DNA of 64,000 nucleotides from Pseudomonadota bacterium. GTDB taxonomy: Bacteria > Pseudomonadota > Alphaproteobacteria > Rhizobiales > Xanthobacteraceae. Positions 25,757 to 34,532 of this stretch are shown here, piece after piece. The translations under genes were made by a program, and so were the position numbers. How positions within the stretch are numbered: position 1 is the first letter of the stretch; each line of letters opens with the position of its first letter. The DNA lies in contig JAEWFG010000067.1 of NCBI GenBank assembly GCA_023388935.1, positions 1-64,000 of the forward strand, given 5' to 3'. The notes below the pieces were generated by a model. It did not search any database, was not told where the DNA came from, and saw only the letters and a program-made list of their open reading frames with translations.

Positions 25757-25937
25757 CTTCGGGCTCCATCACTCAGCGACAATGATTGGAACCGTTTTCG
25801 CTTCTCCATCGGGCAAAATCAATGAAATGCAAATCCATATTGGCGGCCCGCCGCGGAGGCACTTTCTCCATTCGGCACCAAACGGGAAACGAATTCACGG
25901 CGACGACGGCACCTTTCGCAAGCGTGAGGCAGTGATC

Positions 25938-27400
25938 CTACTCGGACCGCCACGTCGCCGGCGACAGCATGATCAGAACGCAGATCCCGGCGTAGGCGGC
26001 GAGCGACACCGCGACCATGGTGGCGAGCCCAGCCATTGCCGCGCCAAAGCTCGTCACCGCGATCCAGGCGCCGCCGGCCGCGATCAGGATTCGCGCGATC
26101 GAGGACGCGAGCGGTCCCATCGCGCGGCCGGTCCCCTGGGCAGCGAAGGACACGACGAAGCCGAAGCCGAGCGCGGCATAGGCCGGCGCGACGATGCGCA
26201 GATAGGTCATGCCCTCACTCACCACCTCGGCGTCGTGGCTGAAGAGATGCAGCCAGCTCGTCGGGAAGATCGCAACCAAGAGGCCGATGGTGCCGGTCAT
26301 GATCATGCCGACGAGGCCGCTGATCCAGCCGATTTTTCGCGCGCGCGCCGTCTGGCCCGCGCCCATGTTGACGCCGACCATGGTCAGCGTCGCCGTGCTG
26401 ATGCCGAACAGCAGCGGAATCATGATGTAGTCGAGCCGCGAGGCGATGCCGTAGCCGGCAAGCGCCGCGGTGCCGAACAGGCCGACCGCGCCGGTGACGA
26501 GGATGACCGTGAGGTTGGTCAGCACCGCGTTGAACGCGGTGGGGATGCCGACCTTCAGCATGTCGGCGAAGATTTTTCCGCGCAACGGCACGATATGCAG
26601 CCTCAAGCCGGACGCGCCCGAAGACATGTAGCGCAGCAGGAACAGCATCGCCGCGCCGTAATAGAGGCCGAACGCGATGCCGGCGCCGCCGATGCCGAGC
26701 CGCGGGATCGGCCCGAAACCGAAGATCAATGCCGGCGAGACCGGAATGGTCACGATCGCGCCGATCAGCGTCACCAACGCGGGCACCTTGACATTCCCGG
26801 AGCCACGCAGCGCCGCCGCCTGGAGATTGACGATCCACACCGGAATGGCGCCGGCAAAGAGGTAGTTGGAATAAGTGGTCGCCGCCGCGAGCGCATCGCC
26901 CCGACCGCCGAGAATGCGATAGAGCCACGGGCCGCCGAGCGTCACGCCGAGCGTGAACACGCCACCGGCAAGGATGGCGAGCACCACCGCGTGAAACAGC
27001 GCCGCCTCGGCGTCAGCGCGGCGGCCGGCTCCGACTGCGCGCGCCACCGAGGATGCAACGCCACTGCCGAACCCGCCATTCGACATCATGGTCATCAGCA
27101 TGAAGATCGGAAACACCAGCGCGGCGCCTGCCAGCGCATCGGTGCCGAGGAAGCCGACATAATAAGCCTCCGCGATGTTGACCGCAGTCTGCGCTACCAG
27201 GACGGTCACGGTCGGCAACGCGAGGCGGAGCAGTGTGGGGAGGATCGGCGCCGTCAGGAGCGCCGCGCGCCGTAGCTCGGCTGCGCTTTGAGTGGCCGCG
27301 GCGCTTGGTGCCGCCGCCGTCGCCCGGCGAAGCGGCGCCGAGGTACGGGCAACGCCTGCGTGACGGGCAAGGCCGGCGCGGCGGCATCTTCGACTGACAT
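25938..27400 (-). CDS. MATE-family multidrug efflux transporter (apparent frameshift near the 5' end)
   Basis: A 12-helix MATE exporter that uses an ion gradient to expel drugs or metabolites (LLRLALPTVTVLVAQTAVNIAEAYYVGFLGTDALAGAALVFP; GMTYLRIVAPAYAALGFGFV). The main frame opens at 27461 but its first ~50 codons lie on a palindromic operator and have no coding character. The likely start, ATG at 27400 (MSVEDAAAPALPVTQALPVP, with AGGA upstream), is in another frame. It joins the main frame if one base is added near 27320-27345 in a GC repeat; 27400-25938 is then a whole number of codons. This may be a sequencing error or a real mutation. A TetR gene diverges upstream. Confidence 0.82.
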
Positions 27401-27445
27401 GGGCTCGGTCCTGTGTACCTGTCGGACCGCCGCCATCGGCCGCCC

Positions 27446-27488
27446 ATTGCATTATAAGCATAATGTATTATTATGATCGTAATGCAAT
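27446..27488. promoter_or_regulatory. Operator region between MATE and TetR genes
   Basis: A 43-base AT-rich island inside GC-rich DNA. The ends are a perfect 9-bp inverted repeat, ATTGCATTA (27446-27454) and TAATGCAAT (27480-27488). Inside lies a second palindrome, CATTAT-AAGC-ATAATG (27450-27465). It sits between the divergent MATE and TetR genes, where autoregulated TetR repressors normally bind. Confidence 0.6.
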
Positions 27489-27544
27489 AGGCCTGCCTCA
27501 CGATTTTGTGGCAGGGACGAAAAGCCAGATCGCAGGAGGCGGGA

Positions 27545-28129
27545 TTGGCGCGCTACGAGAAGGGACACAGCGACACGACGCGGCGGAACATCATTGACGT
27601 CGCATCAGTGCAGTTCCGCGAGAGCGGCATCGGCACGGTCGGCCTCGCCGGCATCATGTCGGAGGCCGGCCTCACCAACGGCGCCTTCTACACGCACTTC
27701 TCCTCGAAGGAGGAGCTGGTGCGCGAGGTGTTGCTCGATGCGCTGGAGCGGCGTGAGCAGCGCCACAAGGACAATCTCGAGAGCGGTGTCGGCATCGAGA
27801 CGACGATCCGCGATTATCTTTCAGCGCGCCATCGCGACCGCGCCGGTACCGGCTGCCCGGCCGCGGCCCTGGTTGCCGAGATCGCGCGGCATCCGAAGGC
27901 GACGCGCGACGCCTTCACCGCAAAGATAGCCGACATCATCCCCCTGATGGCGGCGCAGATCCCGCAGGGTTCGGCGGACGAGCGGCGCCGCAAGGCGATT
28001 GCGATCTACGCGACAATGGTCGGCGCGCTGCAATTGTCGCGCGCCGTCAACGACCGGCAATTGTCGGAGGAGATTCTGGAGAACGCGGTTGAGGCCGCCA
28101 TCCGTCTGGCCAACGAACGGCTGGCGTGA
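27545..28129 (+). CDS. TetR/AcrR-family transcriptional regulator
   Basis: A 194-residue regulator. The N-terminal helix-turn-helix is GTVGLAGIMSEAGLTNGAFYTHFSSKEELVREVL. The C-terminal half (RDRAGTGCPAAALVAEIARHPKATRDAFTAKI) resembles the TetR_C domains that sense small drugs. TTG at 27545 is the likely start because CAGGAGGCGGGA precedes it, while the upstream in-frame codons have no coding signal. It diverges from the MATE gene across the palindromic island at 27446-27488, so repression of the exporter and of itself is the natural reading. Confidence 0.9.
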   Translation: MARYEKGHSDTTRRNIIDVASVQFRESGIGTVGLAGIMSEAGLTNGAFYTHFSSKEELVREVLLDALERREQRHKDNLESGVGIETTIRDYLSARHRDRAGTGCPAAALVAEIARHPKATRDAFTAKIADIIPLMAAQIPQGSADERRRKAIAIYATMVGALQLSRAVNDRQLSEEILENAVEAAIRLANERLA

Positions 28130-28142
28130 GTCGCGAGGTCCG

Positions 28143-29330
28143 CTAAATAATGCCGCTTTGCCGAAGTGCCCCGATCGCAGCCGCATCGTAGCCGAGTTCG
28201 ACGAGGACACGATCGGTATGCTCGCCGAGCGTCGGCGGGCGCGCTGCGATTTCACCGGGCGTTTCCGACAGCCGGACTGCAGCTCGCGCGACCGGTGCGC
28301 GTTTCGGCAAGCCGGGATAGTCGACGTCCTGCAGGAAGCCGGCGGCGCGAATATGCGGATGATCCAGTGCCTGTTGCGGGCTCAGCACGGGCCCCGTCGG
28401 AATCATCGCCTTGCCCAGCGTATCGACAGCCTCCTGCGTGGTGCGCTCGGCGCACCAGCGCGCCATCCGCTCGCTGATGATGGGGCCGTTGTTGCCGCGG
28501 CTGATGTCGTCGGCAAAGCGCGGATCGCTCAGCCACTGCTCCTCCTCGCCCATCAATTTGGCCCAGCGAATGAACAGGGGGTGACCGGTGACCTGGCACA
28601 GCACCCAGCCGTCTTTGGTGCGGTAGATGTCGGCTGGTGCTGCGGTCTGGCCGAGATTGCCGGTCGGAACGCGGTTGACGTTGATGACGGCCTGCTCGAT
28701 CAGTGTGGCATTGGTGAAGGACAGCGCGGTTGCAAGCAGCGCGCCCTCGACGATCTGCCCGCGGCCGGATTTGCCGCGCTCGATCAGCGCGGCCAGTGTG
28801 CCGAACGCGCAGTGCAGCGCGGTGCCGAAATCGACCCAATTCACCGCGGCCCGGTAAGGCGGATCACCGGCACCGGTCATATACACCGAGCCCGACATGA
28901 CCTGCCCGACACCATCGAAGCCGACACGGTCGGACCACGGCCCGGGCCCGCCGAACGCAGTTGCCGTCGTCAGGATGATGTCGGGCTTGATCGCCTTCAA
29001 TGACTCATAATCGAGCTTCATCGCGCGCAGGGTCTGCGGCGGCAGATTGGCCACGACCACGTCCGCGGTCGCGATCAGGCGGCGCATCACCTCCTGCCCC
29101 TCCGGCTTCATCGGATCGAGCGTGATGCACTTCTTGTTTCGGTTGATCTGCAAGAACAGCGCGCCTTCGCCATTTTCGCCGACCGGCGCCACGAACCGAT
29201 CCTCGCTGCCGTCGCGCTTTTCCACGCGAATGACCTCGGCGCCGAATTCGGCCAGCAATGTCGCGCAATACGGCCCCGCGATATAGCGCCCGAAATCGAG
29301 GACGCGCACGCCCTCCAGAACTCCTCCCAT
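28143..29330 (-). CDS. CaiB/BaiF (family III) CoA-transferase
   Basis: A 395-residue family III CoA-transferase that moves CoA between carboxylic acids through an Asp-bound anhydride. The N-terminus GVRVLDFGRYIAGPYCATLLAEFGAEVIRVEKRDG is typical; the catalytic Asp is expected near WVDFGTALHCAFGTL or upstream in the central part, and the C-terminal HPHIRAAGFLQDVDYPG also fits. It converges on the TetR gene with a 13-base gap. Three imperfect 14-base tandem repeats lie in its leader. The acid substrate is not evident, and no other enzyme of a pathway is adjacent. Confidence 0.9.
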   Translation of the reverse strand: MGGVLEGVRVLDFGRYIAGPYCATLLAEFGAEVIRVEKRDGSEDRFVAPVGENGEGALFLQINRNKKCITLDPMKPEGQEVMRRLIATADVVVANLPPQTLRAMKLDYESLKAIKPDIILTTATAFGGPGPWSDRVGFDGVGQVMSGSVYMTGAGDPPYRAAVNWVDFGTALHCAFGTLAALIERGKSGRGQIVEGALLATALSFTNATLIEQAVINVNRVPTGNLGQTAAPADIYRTKDGWVLCQVTGHPLFIRWAKLMGEEEQWLSDPRFADDISRGNNGPIISERMARWCAERTTQEAVDTLGKAMIPTGPVLSPQQALDHPHIRAAGFLQDVDYPGLPKRAPVARAAVRLSETPGEIAARPPTLGEHTDRVLVELGYDAAAIGALRQSGII

Positions 29331-29340
29331 CGATCCCTTC

Positions 29341-29382
29341 CCTTGCGTTTCTTGCCTTGCGTTTCTTAGCCCATGTTTCTTG
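29341..29382. repeat. Three imperfect 14-bp tandem repeats
   Basis: CCTTGCGTTTCTTG (29341-29354) is repeated at 29355-29368 with one change and at 29369-29382 with five changes. The array lies 11-52 bases upstream of the CoA-transferase start. It may be a regulator binding array or a slippage product. Confidence 0.6.
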
Positions 29383-29523
29383 TCAGATTACAGGGACTGG
29401 TTGCCACGGCAAGGCGGCAACGGGCATCATGCTCAACCTGCAGATTTGATCGGCCAGCAGTTTCGGCTGGCGGAAAATCTGCTCTAGTATGGCTCGTCCG
29501 TCCCCTAGCCAGAGCGCACATCC

Positions 29524-30411
29524 ATGCCGCAGAAATTCGATCGATCCGCTGAAGATCTCGGGAATGCGATCCATTTCGAGCACGTCAACATCCAGGTCCC
29601 GGATCAGCGCCTGGCGACATTGTTCTACGTCACGGGACTTGGGCTGACCCGCGATCCCTACCTGATGGTGTCCGACACCAACATGTGGATCAACGCCGGA
29701 CGGAGCCAGTTTCATTTGCCGAGCGGCAAGCCACAGGTGTTGCGCGGCCATGTCGGGCTGGTGATCGAGGGCCGCAACGCCCTGCTACAGCGGCTCGCAT
29801 CGGTCGCCAAAAAGCTCGAGGGCACGGCGTTCGCGTTCACCGAGCACAATGATCATGTCGAGGCGACCTGCCCGTGGGGCAACCGGCTGCGCTGCTATGA
29901 CCCCGACGCCGCGCGCTTCGGGCGCATCGCGCTCGGCATCCCCTATGTCGAATTCGATGTACCGGCCGGATCCGCGCCAAGCATTTGCGCGTTCTATCCC
30001 GAGATCATGGGCATGCCCGCCGAACTCTGGAACGGCGACGGCCAGGTTGCGGCGGTGAAGACCGGCCGCAACCAGCACCTGCTGTTTCGCGAGACCGATC
30101 GGCCGCAGCCCGGCTATGACGGCCACCATGTGCAGATGTACATCACCGATTTCTCCGGTCCCTACCGCAAGCTCCTGGCACGCGACCTGATCTCCCGCGA
30201 GGACAATCAGTACCAGTACCGCTTCTGCGACATCGTCGATCTCGACAGCGGCAGGCACCTGTTCACGGTCGAGCACGAGGTGCGTAGCGCCACCCATCCG
30301 ATGTTCATGCGCCCGATGGTCAATCGCAACCCGGCGTTGAACAACCGCAATTACGCGTTCGGCCACGATCAATCGCACTGGGCCATGGGGCCGGATCCAT
30401 ACGAGGGATAG
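29524..30411 (+). CDS. VOC (glyoxalase/extradiol dioxygenase fold) family protein
   Basis: A 295-residue protein with two VOC modules. The first starts at FEHVNIQVPDQRLATLFYVTGLGLTRDP and the second near ALGIPYVEFDVPAGSAPSICAFYPEIMGM. The candidate metal ligands are His19 in FEHVNI, and HHVQMYI and the Glu in LFTVEHEV in the second half. The reaction is not known; extradiol dioxygenases and lactoylglutathione lyases share the fold. It stands alone on the plus strand. Confidence 0.8.
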   Translation: MPQKFDRSAEDLGNAIHFEHVNIQVPDQRLATLFYVTGLGLTRDPYLMVSDTNMWINAGRSQFHLPSGKPQVLRGHVGLVIEGRNALLQRLASVAKKLEGTAFAFTEHNDHVEATCPWGNRLRCYDPDAARFGRIALGIPYVEFDVPAGSAPSICAFYPEIMGMPAELWNGDGQVAAVKTGRNQHLLFRETDRPQPGYDGHHVQMYITDFSGPYRKLLARDLISREDNQYQYRFCDIVDLDSGRHLFTVEHEVRSATHPMFMRPMVNRNPALNNRNYAFGHDQSHWAMGPDPYEG

Positions 30412-30442
30412 CAGCTCGCGCGATTCCCTCCTGCCCGCCGCG

Positions 30443-30637
30443 TCAGGCAGGCCGCGCCGGATGAAGCGTGCGGGGATGCCACTCATGCAGCAGCCGCGCG
30501 AGGTCTTCCCGCTCCGTCGCACGCCCCTTCATGGCGGCCTCGAACAGTGCTTCCTGGATGTCGCGAGGCATGTCGCCCCACACTTCCATCGCCGCTCGTC
30601 CGAGCAGGCTGGCAAAATGGTCAACTGCACCGCTCAT
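30443..30637 (-). CDS. Small conserved hypothetical protein
   Basis: A 64-residue, mostly helical protein (MSGAVDHFASLLGRAAMEVW, DMPRDIQEALFEAAM, REDLARLLHEWHP). The start at 30637 is well supported by AGGAGGGCCGG directly upstream; the open frame to 30703 is not needed. No domain is recognised. It converges on the VOC gene with a 31-base gap and lies 111 bases from the 3' end of the Mfd-like gene. Confidence 0.65.
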   Translation of the reverse strand: MSGAVDHFASLLGRAAMEVWGDMPRDIQEALFEAAMKGRATEREDLARLLHEWHPRTLHPARPA

Positions 30638-30748
30638 CCGGCCCTCCTGAACTCTGCACGGGAATGGAACAACCGCGACCGCACAGTGTTCCAGCGCCAT
30701 CATCGTGAAAGGAGACGTCTTTTTTGGGTTGAGCCGAGCGAAAGATCG

Positions 30749-33700
30749 TCACTCGTCCAGCCGGTCCAGGAACTCCTCGACCCGATCGAACGGGCCCTCG
30801 TCCCCCCGGTCGGCATGGACGACGCGATCGCCATCGCGCTGCAGCGAGCGCGCCCTCGATTTCCGCAGCCGGCCCGGGAGGAATGTCGCGGCGACGGCCT
30901 CCGGCCCGACATCGAGCCTGACGATGCCGCGCTGCTTGCATTCGATCCGGAGTTTGGCTGCGGCGAAGAAATCGCGTGCCTCTGGTGGGAGCCTGCCGAA
31001 ACGGCGCGACGTCTCCTCCTCCAAATCTTCCAGATCATCTTCGTTCCGACACCGGGCGGCGCGACCATAGATCTCGAGCCGGACCGCTTCCGATTGCACG
31101 TAACTTTCAGGCAACATGTCGGCTACGGGCAGATTCAGGTCAGGCACCCACATGACCGTGCCTGCGTCATTGGTCCGCTCGGAGGCCAGCTTCAGGAGAT
31201 GACTGTAGAGCACCGGCCCGAAGACCTGCACGTGCCCGGACTGCTGTTCCGAGAACAGGTCGCCGGCGCCCCTGAGGTCGAGGTCGCGCTCGCTGATGGC
31301 AAAGCCGGCGCCCGGCTTGCTGTACTCCTCGAGAACGGCCAGGCGCTTCTCGGACTGCTCCGAAGTGCGCTCCGTCAGGAGATGTGCAAAGGCGCGCGTT
31401 CCGCCGCGCCCCACCCGCCCTCTGAGCTGATGGAGCTGCGCAAGGCCGAACTTTTCGGGCCAGCACACCACGATGGTGTTCGCGCGCGGAATATCGAGAC
31501 CGCTCTCCACGATATTGGTCGCCAGGAGAACGTCTGCATGGCCGTCGACGAAGCTCATCATCCGGTCGTCGATCTCGTCGACAGGCAGCCTGCCATGAAG
31601 ACAGACGATGCGAAGATCCGGAGCCACCGCCTGTACGCGTGCCAGCATCGGCTCCAGGTCCTGGATCCGCGGACAGATCAGGAAGCTTTGGCCGTGCCGT
31701 CTCTTCTCGCGGAGCAGTGCCGCGGCAATGGCCGCATCCGAAAGCGGGGCGATCCTGGTCACGATCGGAAGCCGGTGAACCGGCGGAGTTGCGATGACGC
31801 TGAGATCCCGGAAGCCCGCAAGCCCTGCAGCGAGCGTGCGCGGTATCGGCGTGGCGCTCATCCAAAGGGTATGGGCGCCTTTTGCGAGCCCTGAAAGCTT
31901 CGCCTTCTCTGCCGCTCCGAAATGCTGTTCTTCATCGATGATGACGAGGCCAAGGTTGGCGAACTTCACATCCTTTGCGGCGAGAGCCTGCGTGCCGACC
32001 ACGACTTTGGTTCGCCCGCTTCGCAAGCCCTCTTTCGTCTCCCGCGTCTCCGGGCCTGAGGTCGCTCGTGACAGGCTTCCCACCTCGATACCGAGGGGGG
32101 CAAACCGCTTGCGGAAGGTCTCGACATGCTGTCGTGCCAGCACCGTCGTCGGTGCCGCGATCGCCACCTGCTTCCCCGACAGCGCCACGGCGGCCGCCGC
32201 GCGCAGCGCCACCTCGGTCTTGCCAAATCCGACGTCGCCGCAAACGACCCTGTCCATGGGGTGACCGGCGGCGAGATCATCGAGCACGTCCCGGATAGCC
32301 TTCGCCTGGTCCACCGTCGTGAAATACGGAAACCGCGCGACGAACCTCTCGTAGGCTGCCCCAGGCGCAACCAGTTTGGGCGCCCGGCGGCGGTGGCGCT
32401 GGCTGATGTGCCTGGCCAGCGTCTTGGCGGCAACCTGGATTTCCGCTTCCGCCTCGGTCCGCCGCGCCCACCACGTGCTTCCGTCCGCCTTGTCCCGCGC
32501 CAGCTTGCCGGGCTCCGTCGCATACGGCCAGATCAGGGCAAGATCGGCCGGCGGTACGAGGACGGCGTTGTCTCCCGCGAAGGCAAGCCTGACCATCTCG
32601 CGCCGCGATCCCTTCCCCATATCGAAGGTCTGCAAGCCGGCGAGCACGGCGAGCCCGCGCTGCAGGTGAACCACCGCCGCGCCGCGCTCCGGTACGTCAG
32701 GATGATCGAACGCAGCCGTCCAGGCCCGCGCCATGGGCTGGGGATGATGGGCTCTGCTGCCGAGCACGTCGGACGCCGTCACGACGACAAGAGGCTTGCG
32801 GCCGGATCCGACGAAGCCGGCATCAAAGTCGGCCAGGATCGCCGTTTCGCGATCCCGCCCCTTTGTCGCCTCGCTCCAATCGGCACAGCGCTCCGCCTTG
32901 ACGCCGCTCATCCGCTCCATCGCGCGGAGGTCATCCTCCACGGCCGCAGCGAACAGCAGCCGCGCCCCGGCGCGTTGCATGTCGGCAATGAATGCGCGGA
33001 GTATTTTTCTTGGCGAGGCCGCCTTGGAGAAATCCGGCGTTGGGGTGAAAGCCGATTTTTGCGGCAGAACGCTGATGCGCTTCTTCAGCCGCTTCCAGTC
33101 CGCCTGCCCCAGATACTCGCGTTCCGCATCCCTGCGGCCGGCCGCCTCCTCGATCGTGCCCAGCCAGCTATCGGCGTGGGCCAGTACACCGGCGTCCACG
33201 ATCCACCGCGCGCGACCGCAATAATCGGGCAGCGTCGCGCGCTGTCCACGCTTGCCTCCCAGCGCGATCCGCTCCGACATGGGGTCGATGACCAGTTCGT
33301 TCGTCTCGAAGACGACTTCGTGCTCGACCGGATCGACGGCGACGATTCTGCGCAAGGCGCCGCCGGAATGCTCAATCCTGAAAGGACCAAGCGAACCGGC
33401 AGGAAACACTTCGAACGTCTTCCCATGGAACAGGACGCCTCCCGGATATTCCGCCTCTTCGTCGAGATCGTAGCCGAGAGCTTCCAGGCGGCTCTCCAGC
33501 TCCGATTCAGAAAAGGCCCCGCCCACCTTCAGGCTGAGGCTGGTCCGTGACGAGCTCGCCGGCAGCGGCAGCCGCTCCATGATGGCCTCTGCGGTCGACA
33601 CCAGGAAGACGGGCTTCTTCGCCTTGGCGAGGCGGCGCAACACCGAGCTGCGCCGGCCGGCGATCTCACGGGATGGCTCGAGACCGTCGAACGGCAGCGT

Positions 33701-33967
33701 GTTGAGCCGCGGAAACACCAGCACGTCGACCGACGGATCGAGTGCGTGAATCACCCCGCCCAGCCGCTCCGCCCTGCCTTCGTTGTCGCACAGGAACACG
33801 AGACCGTCGCGACCGGCCTTGCTCCATTGTTCAAGCAGGTGGAGCGCCAGCATGCCGAGAGGCGACGAAGAGGAGATCGCGGAACGCGACGAACTCTTGG
33901 CTTTTGAGCTCTTGCTTTTTGTCTTTTTCGCGCCCGTCACGGCGCGGGCTTTCCTGGTGGGCGCCAA
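30749..33967 (-). CDS. Mfd-like DEAD/DEAH helicase (diverged transcription-repair coupling factor paralogue)
   Basis: A 1072-residue protein with the architecture of Mfd. A UvrB-like N-terminal module is followed by a weak RNA-polymerase-interaction domain (residues about 440-520). The RecG/Mfd translocase has Walker A GDVGFGKTEVAL at 577, DEEQ at 678-681, SATPIPRTL and QLRGRVGRGG. A TRCF C-terminal domain (PPEARDFFAAAKLRIECKQRGI) ends it. Differences from standard Mfd are a Lys/Ser-rich tail at residues 9-35, a degenerate polymerase-interaction domain and a shorter length. The apparent start is TTG at 33967 without a clear ribosome binding site. It lies with storage genes, not repair genes, so it is probably a second copy with a special role. 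Confidence 0.85.
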   Translation of the reverse strand: MAPTRKARAVTGAKKTKSKSSKAKSSSRSAISSSSPLGMLALHLLEQWSKAGRDGLVFLCDNEGRAERLGGVIHALDPSVDVLVFPRLNTLPFDGLEPSREIAGRRSSVLRRLAKAKKPVFLVSTAEAIMERLPLPASSSRTSLSLKVGGAFSESELESRLEALGYDLDEEAEYPGGVLFHGKTFEVFPAGSLGPFRIEHSGGALRRIVAVDPVEHEVVFETNELVIDPMSERIALGGKRGQRATLPDYCGRARWIVDAGVLAHADSWLGTIEEAAGRRDAEREYLGQADWKRLKKRISVLPQKSAFTPTPDFSKAASPRKILRAFIADMQRAGARLLFAAAVEDDLRAMERMSGVKAERCADWSEATKGRDRETAILADFDAGFVGSGRKPLVVVTASDVLGSRAHHPQPMARAWTAAFDHPDVPERGAAVVHLQRGLAVLAGLQTFDMGKGSRREMVRLAFAGDNAVLVPPADLALIWPYATEPGKLARDKADGSTWWARRTEAEAEIQVAAKTLARHISQRHRRRAPKLVAPGAAYERFVARFPYFTTVDQAKAIRDVLDDLAAGHPMDRVVCGDVGFGKTEVALRAAAAVALSGKQVAIAAPTTVLARQHVETFRKRFAPLGIEVGSLSRATSGPETRETKEGLRSGRTKVVVGTQALAAKDVKFANLGLVIIDEEQHFGAAEKAKLSGLAKGAHTLWMSATPIPRTLAAGLAGFRDLSVIATPPVHRLPIVTRIAPLSDAAIAAALLREKRRHGQSFLICPRIQDLEPMLARVQAVAPDLRIVCLHGRLPVDEIDDRMMSFVDGHADVLLATNIVESGLDIPRANTIVVCWPEKFGLAQLHQLRGRVGRGGTRAFAHLLTERTSEQSEKRLAVLEEYSKPGAGFAISERDLDLRGAGDLFSEQQSGHVQVFGPVLYSHLLKLASERTNDAGTVMWVPDLNLPVADMLPESYVQSEAVRLEIYGRAARCRNEDDLEDLEEETSRRFGRLPPEARDFFAAAKLRIECKQRGIVRLDVGPEAVAATFLPGRLRKSRARSLQRDGDRVVHADRGDEGPFDRVEEFLDRLDE

Positions 33968-34040
33968 TGTGTATCCATCTTGTTTCGCAAACGAAGGCGT
34001 GCGACGACGAGCCCCGTCGTCGAGCTCGGTCGATCACGCG

Positions 34041-34062
34041 CGTCGGGCATAAACGCCCGACG
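34041..34062. terminator. Hairpin between Mfd-like and hypothetical genes
   Basis: A perfect 8-bp stem, CGTCGGGC (34041-34048) and GCCCGACG (34055-34062), with a 6-base loop. No U-tract follows on either strand, so it may be a weak terminator or a processing site between the hypothetical gene and the Mfd-like gene. Confidence 0.4.
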
Positions 34063-34136
34063 ACGTCATTACAATCTTGCAATTGCGTTGAAAAGCAGAG
34101 ACACAAGCCTAGGCACTGGCCTGAAGGCAATCGAAC

Positions 34137-34397
34137 CTATTGCAGGACCTTCGGCAACACCACGACCACGTCGACGTTCTGCTTGAGAATTTGCGTCGCC
34201 ACCACGGCGAGGTGATGCGAGAACTCGTCTTCGATCTCGGACGCGCAGTCTTCGTCCCTGGCAATGGCAAACAGCAGGTTGCCATCGACTTCGTCGAATC
34301 GAATGCCGGCGAAGAGGCGATCGAACGTCTCCGCGCCCGCGATCAACGCGATTCGCGCCTGGATTGCCTGGTCTTCGACGAGTGACAGCTTCATCAT
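34137..34397 (-). CDS. Hypothetical protein between phaC and the Mfd-like gene
   Basis: An 86-residue protein with an acidic alpha/beta character (MKLSLVEDQAIQARIALIAG, FDRLFAGIRFDEVDGNLLFA, EIEDEFSHHLAVVATQILKQ). No known domain is recognised. The start at 34397 or 34394 (tandem ATG) is inferred from where coding character begins; the open frame reaches 34511 and no strong ribosome binding site is seen. It lies downstream of phaC on the same strand, so it may be co-transcribed. Confidence 0.55.
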   Translation of the reverse strand: MMKLSLVEDQAIQARIALIAGAETFDRLFAGIRFDEVDGNLLFAIARDEDCASEIEDEFSHHLAVVATQILKQNVDVVVVLPKVLQ

Positions 34398-34532
34398 GGT
34401 CCATGAGATATGGACGGGCCGTTCCAATGCAAGAGCCCGACTACGCTGACGCGGCGTGCTTGGCACACCATGTTGATGGTGTCTTCCCGCCTGACCGCCG
34501 TCCGCATTCAAGCGAGATCGTCGATCCGGACT

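Noticed and set aside
25757..25937. SAM riboswitch in front of the MetQ-like gene
   Set aside because: The upstream region was read on the minus strand for SAM-II-type core sequences and none was found; only ordinary GC-rich sequence is seen.
25593..27275. 560-codon plus-strand frame opposite the MATE gene
   Set aside because: Shadow frame rich in Arg, Asp and His; the MATE protein on the other strand has 12 clear membrane helices.
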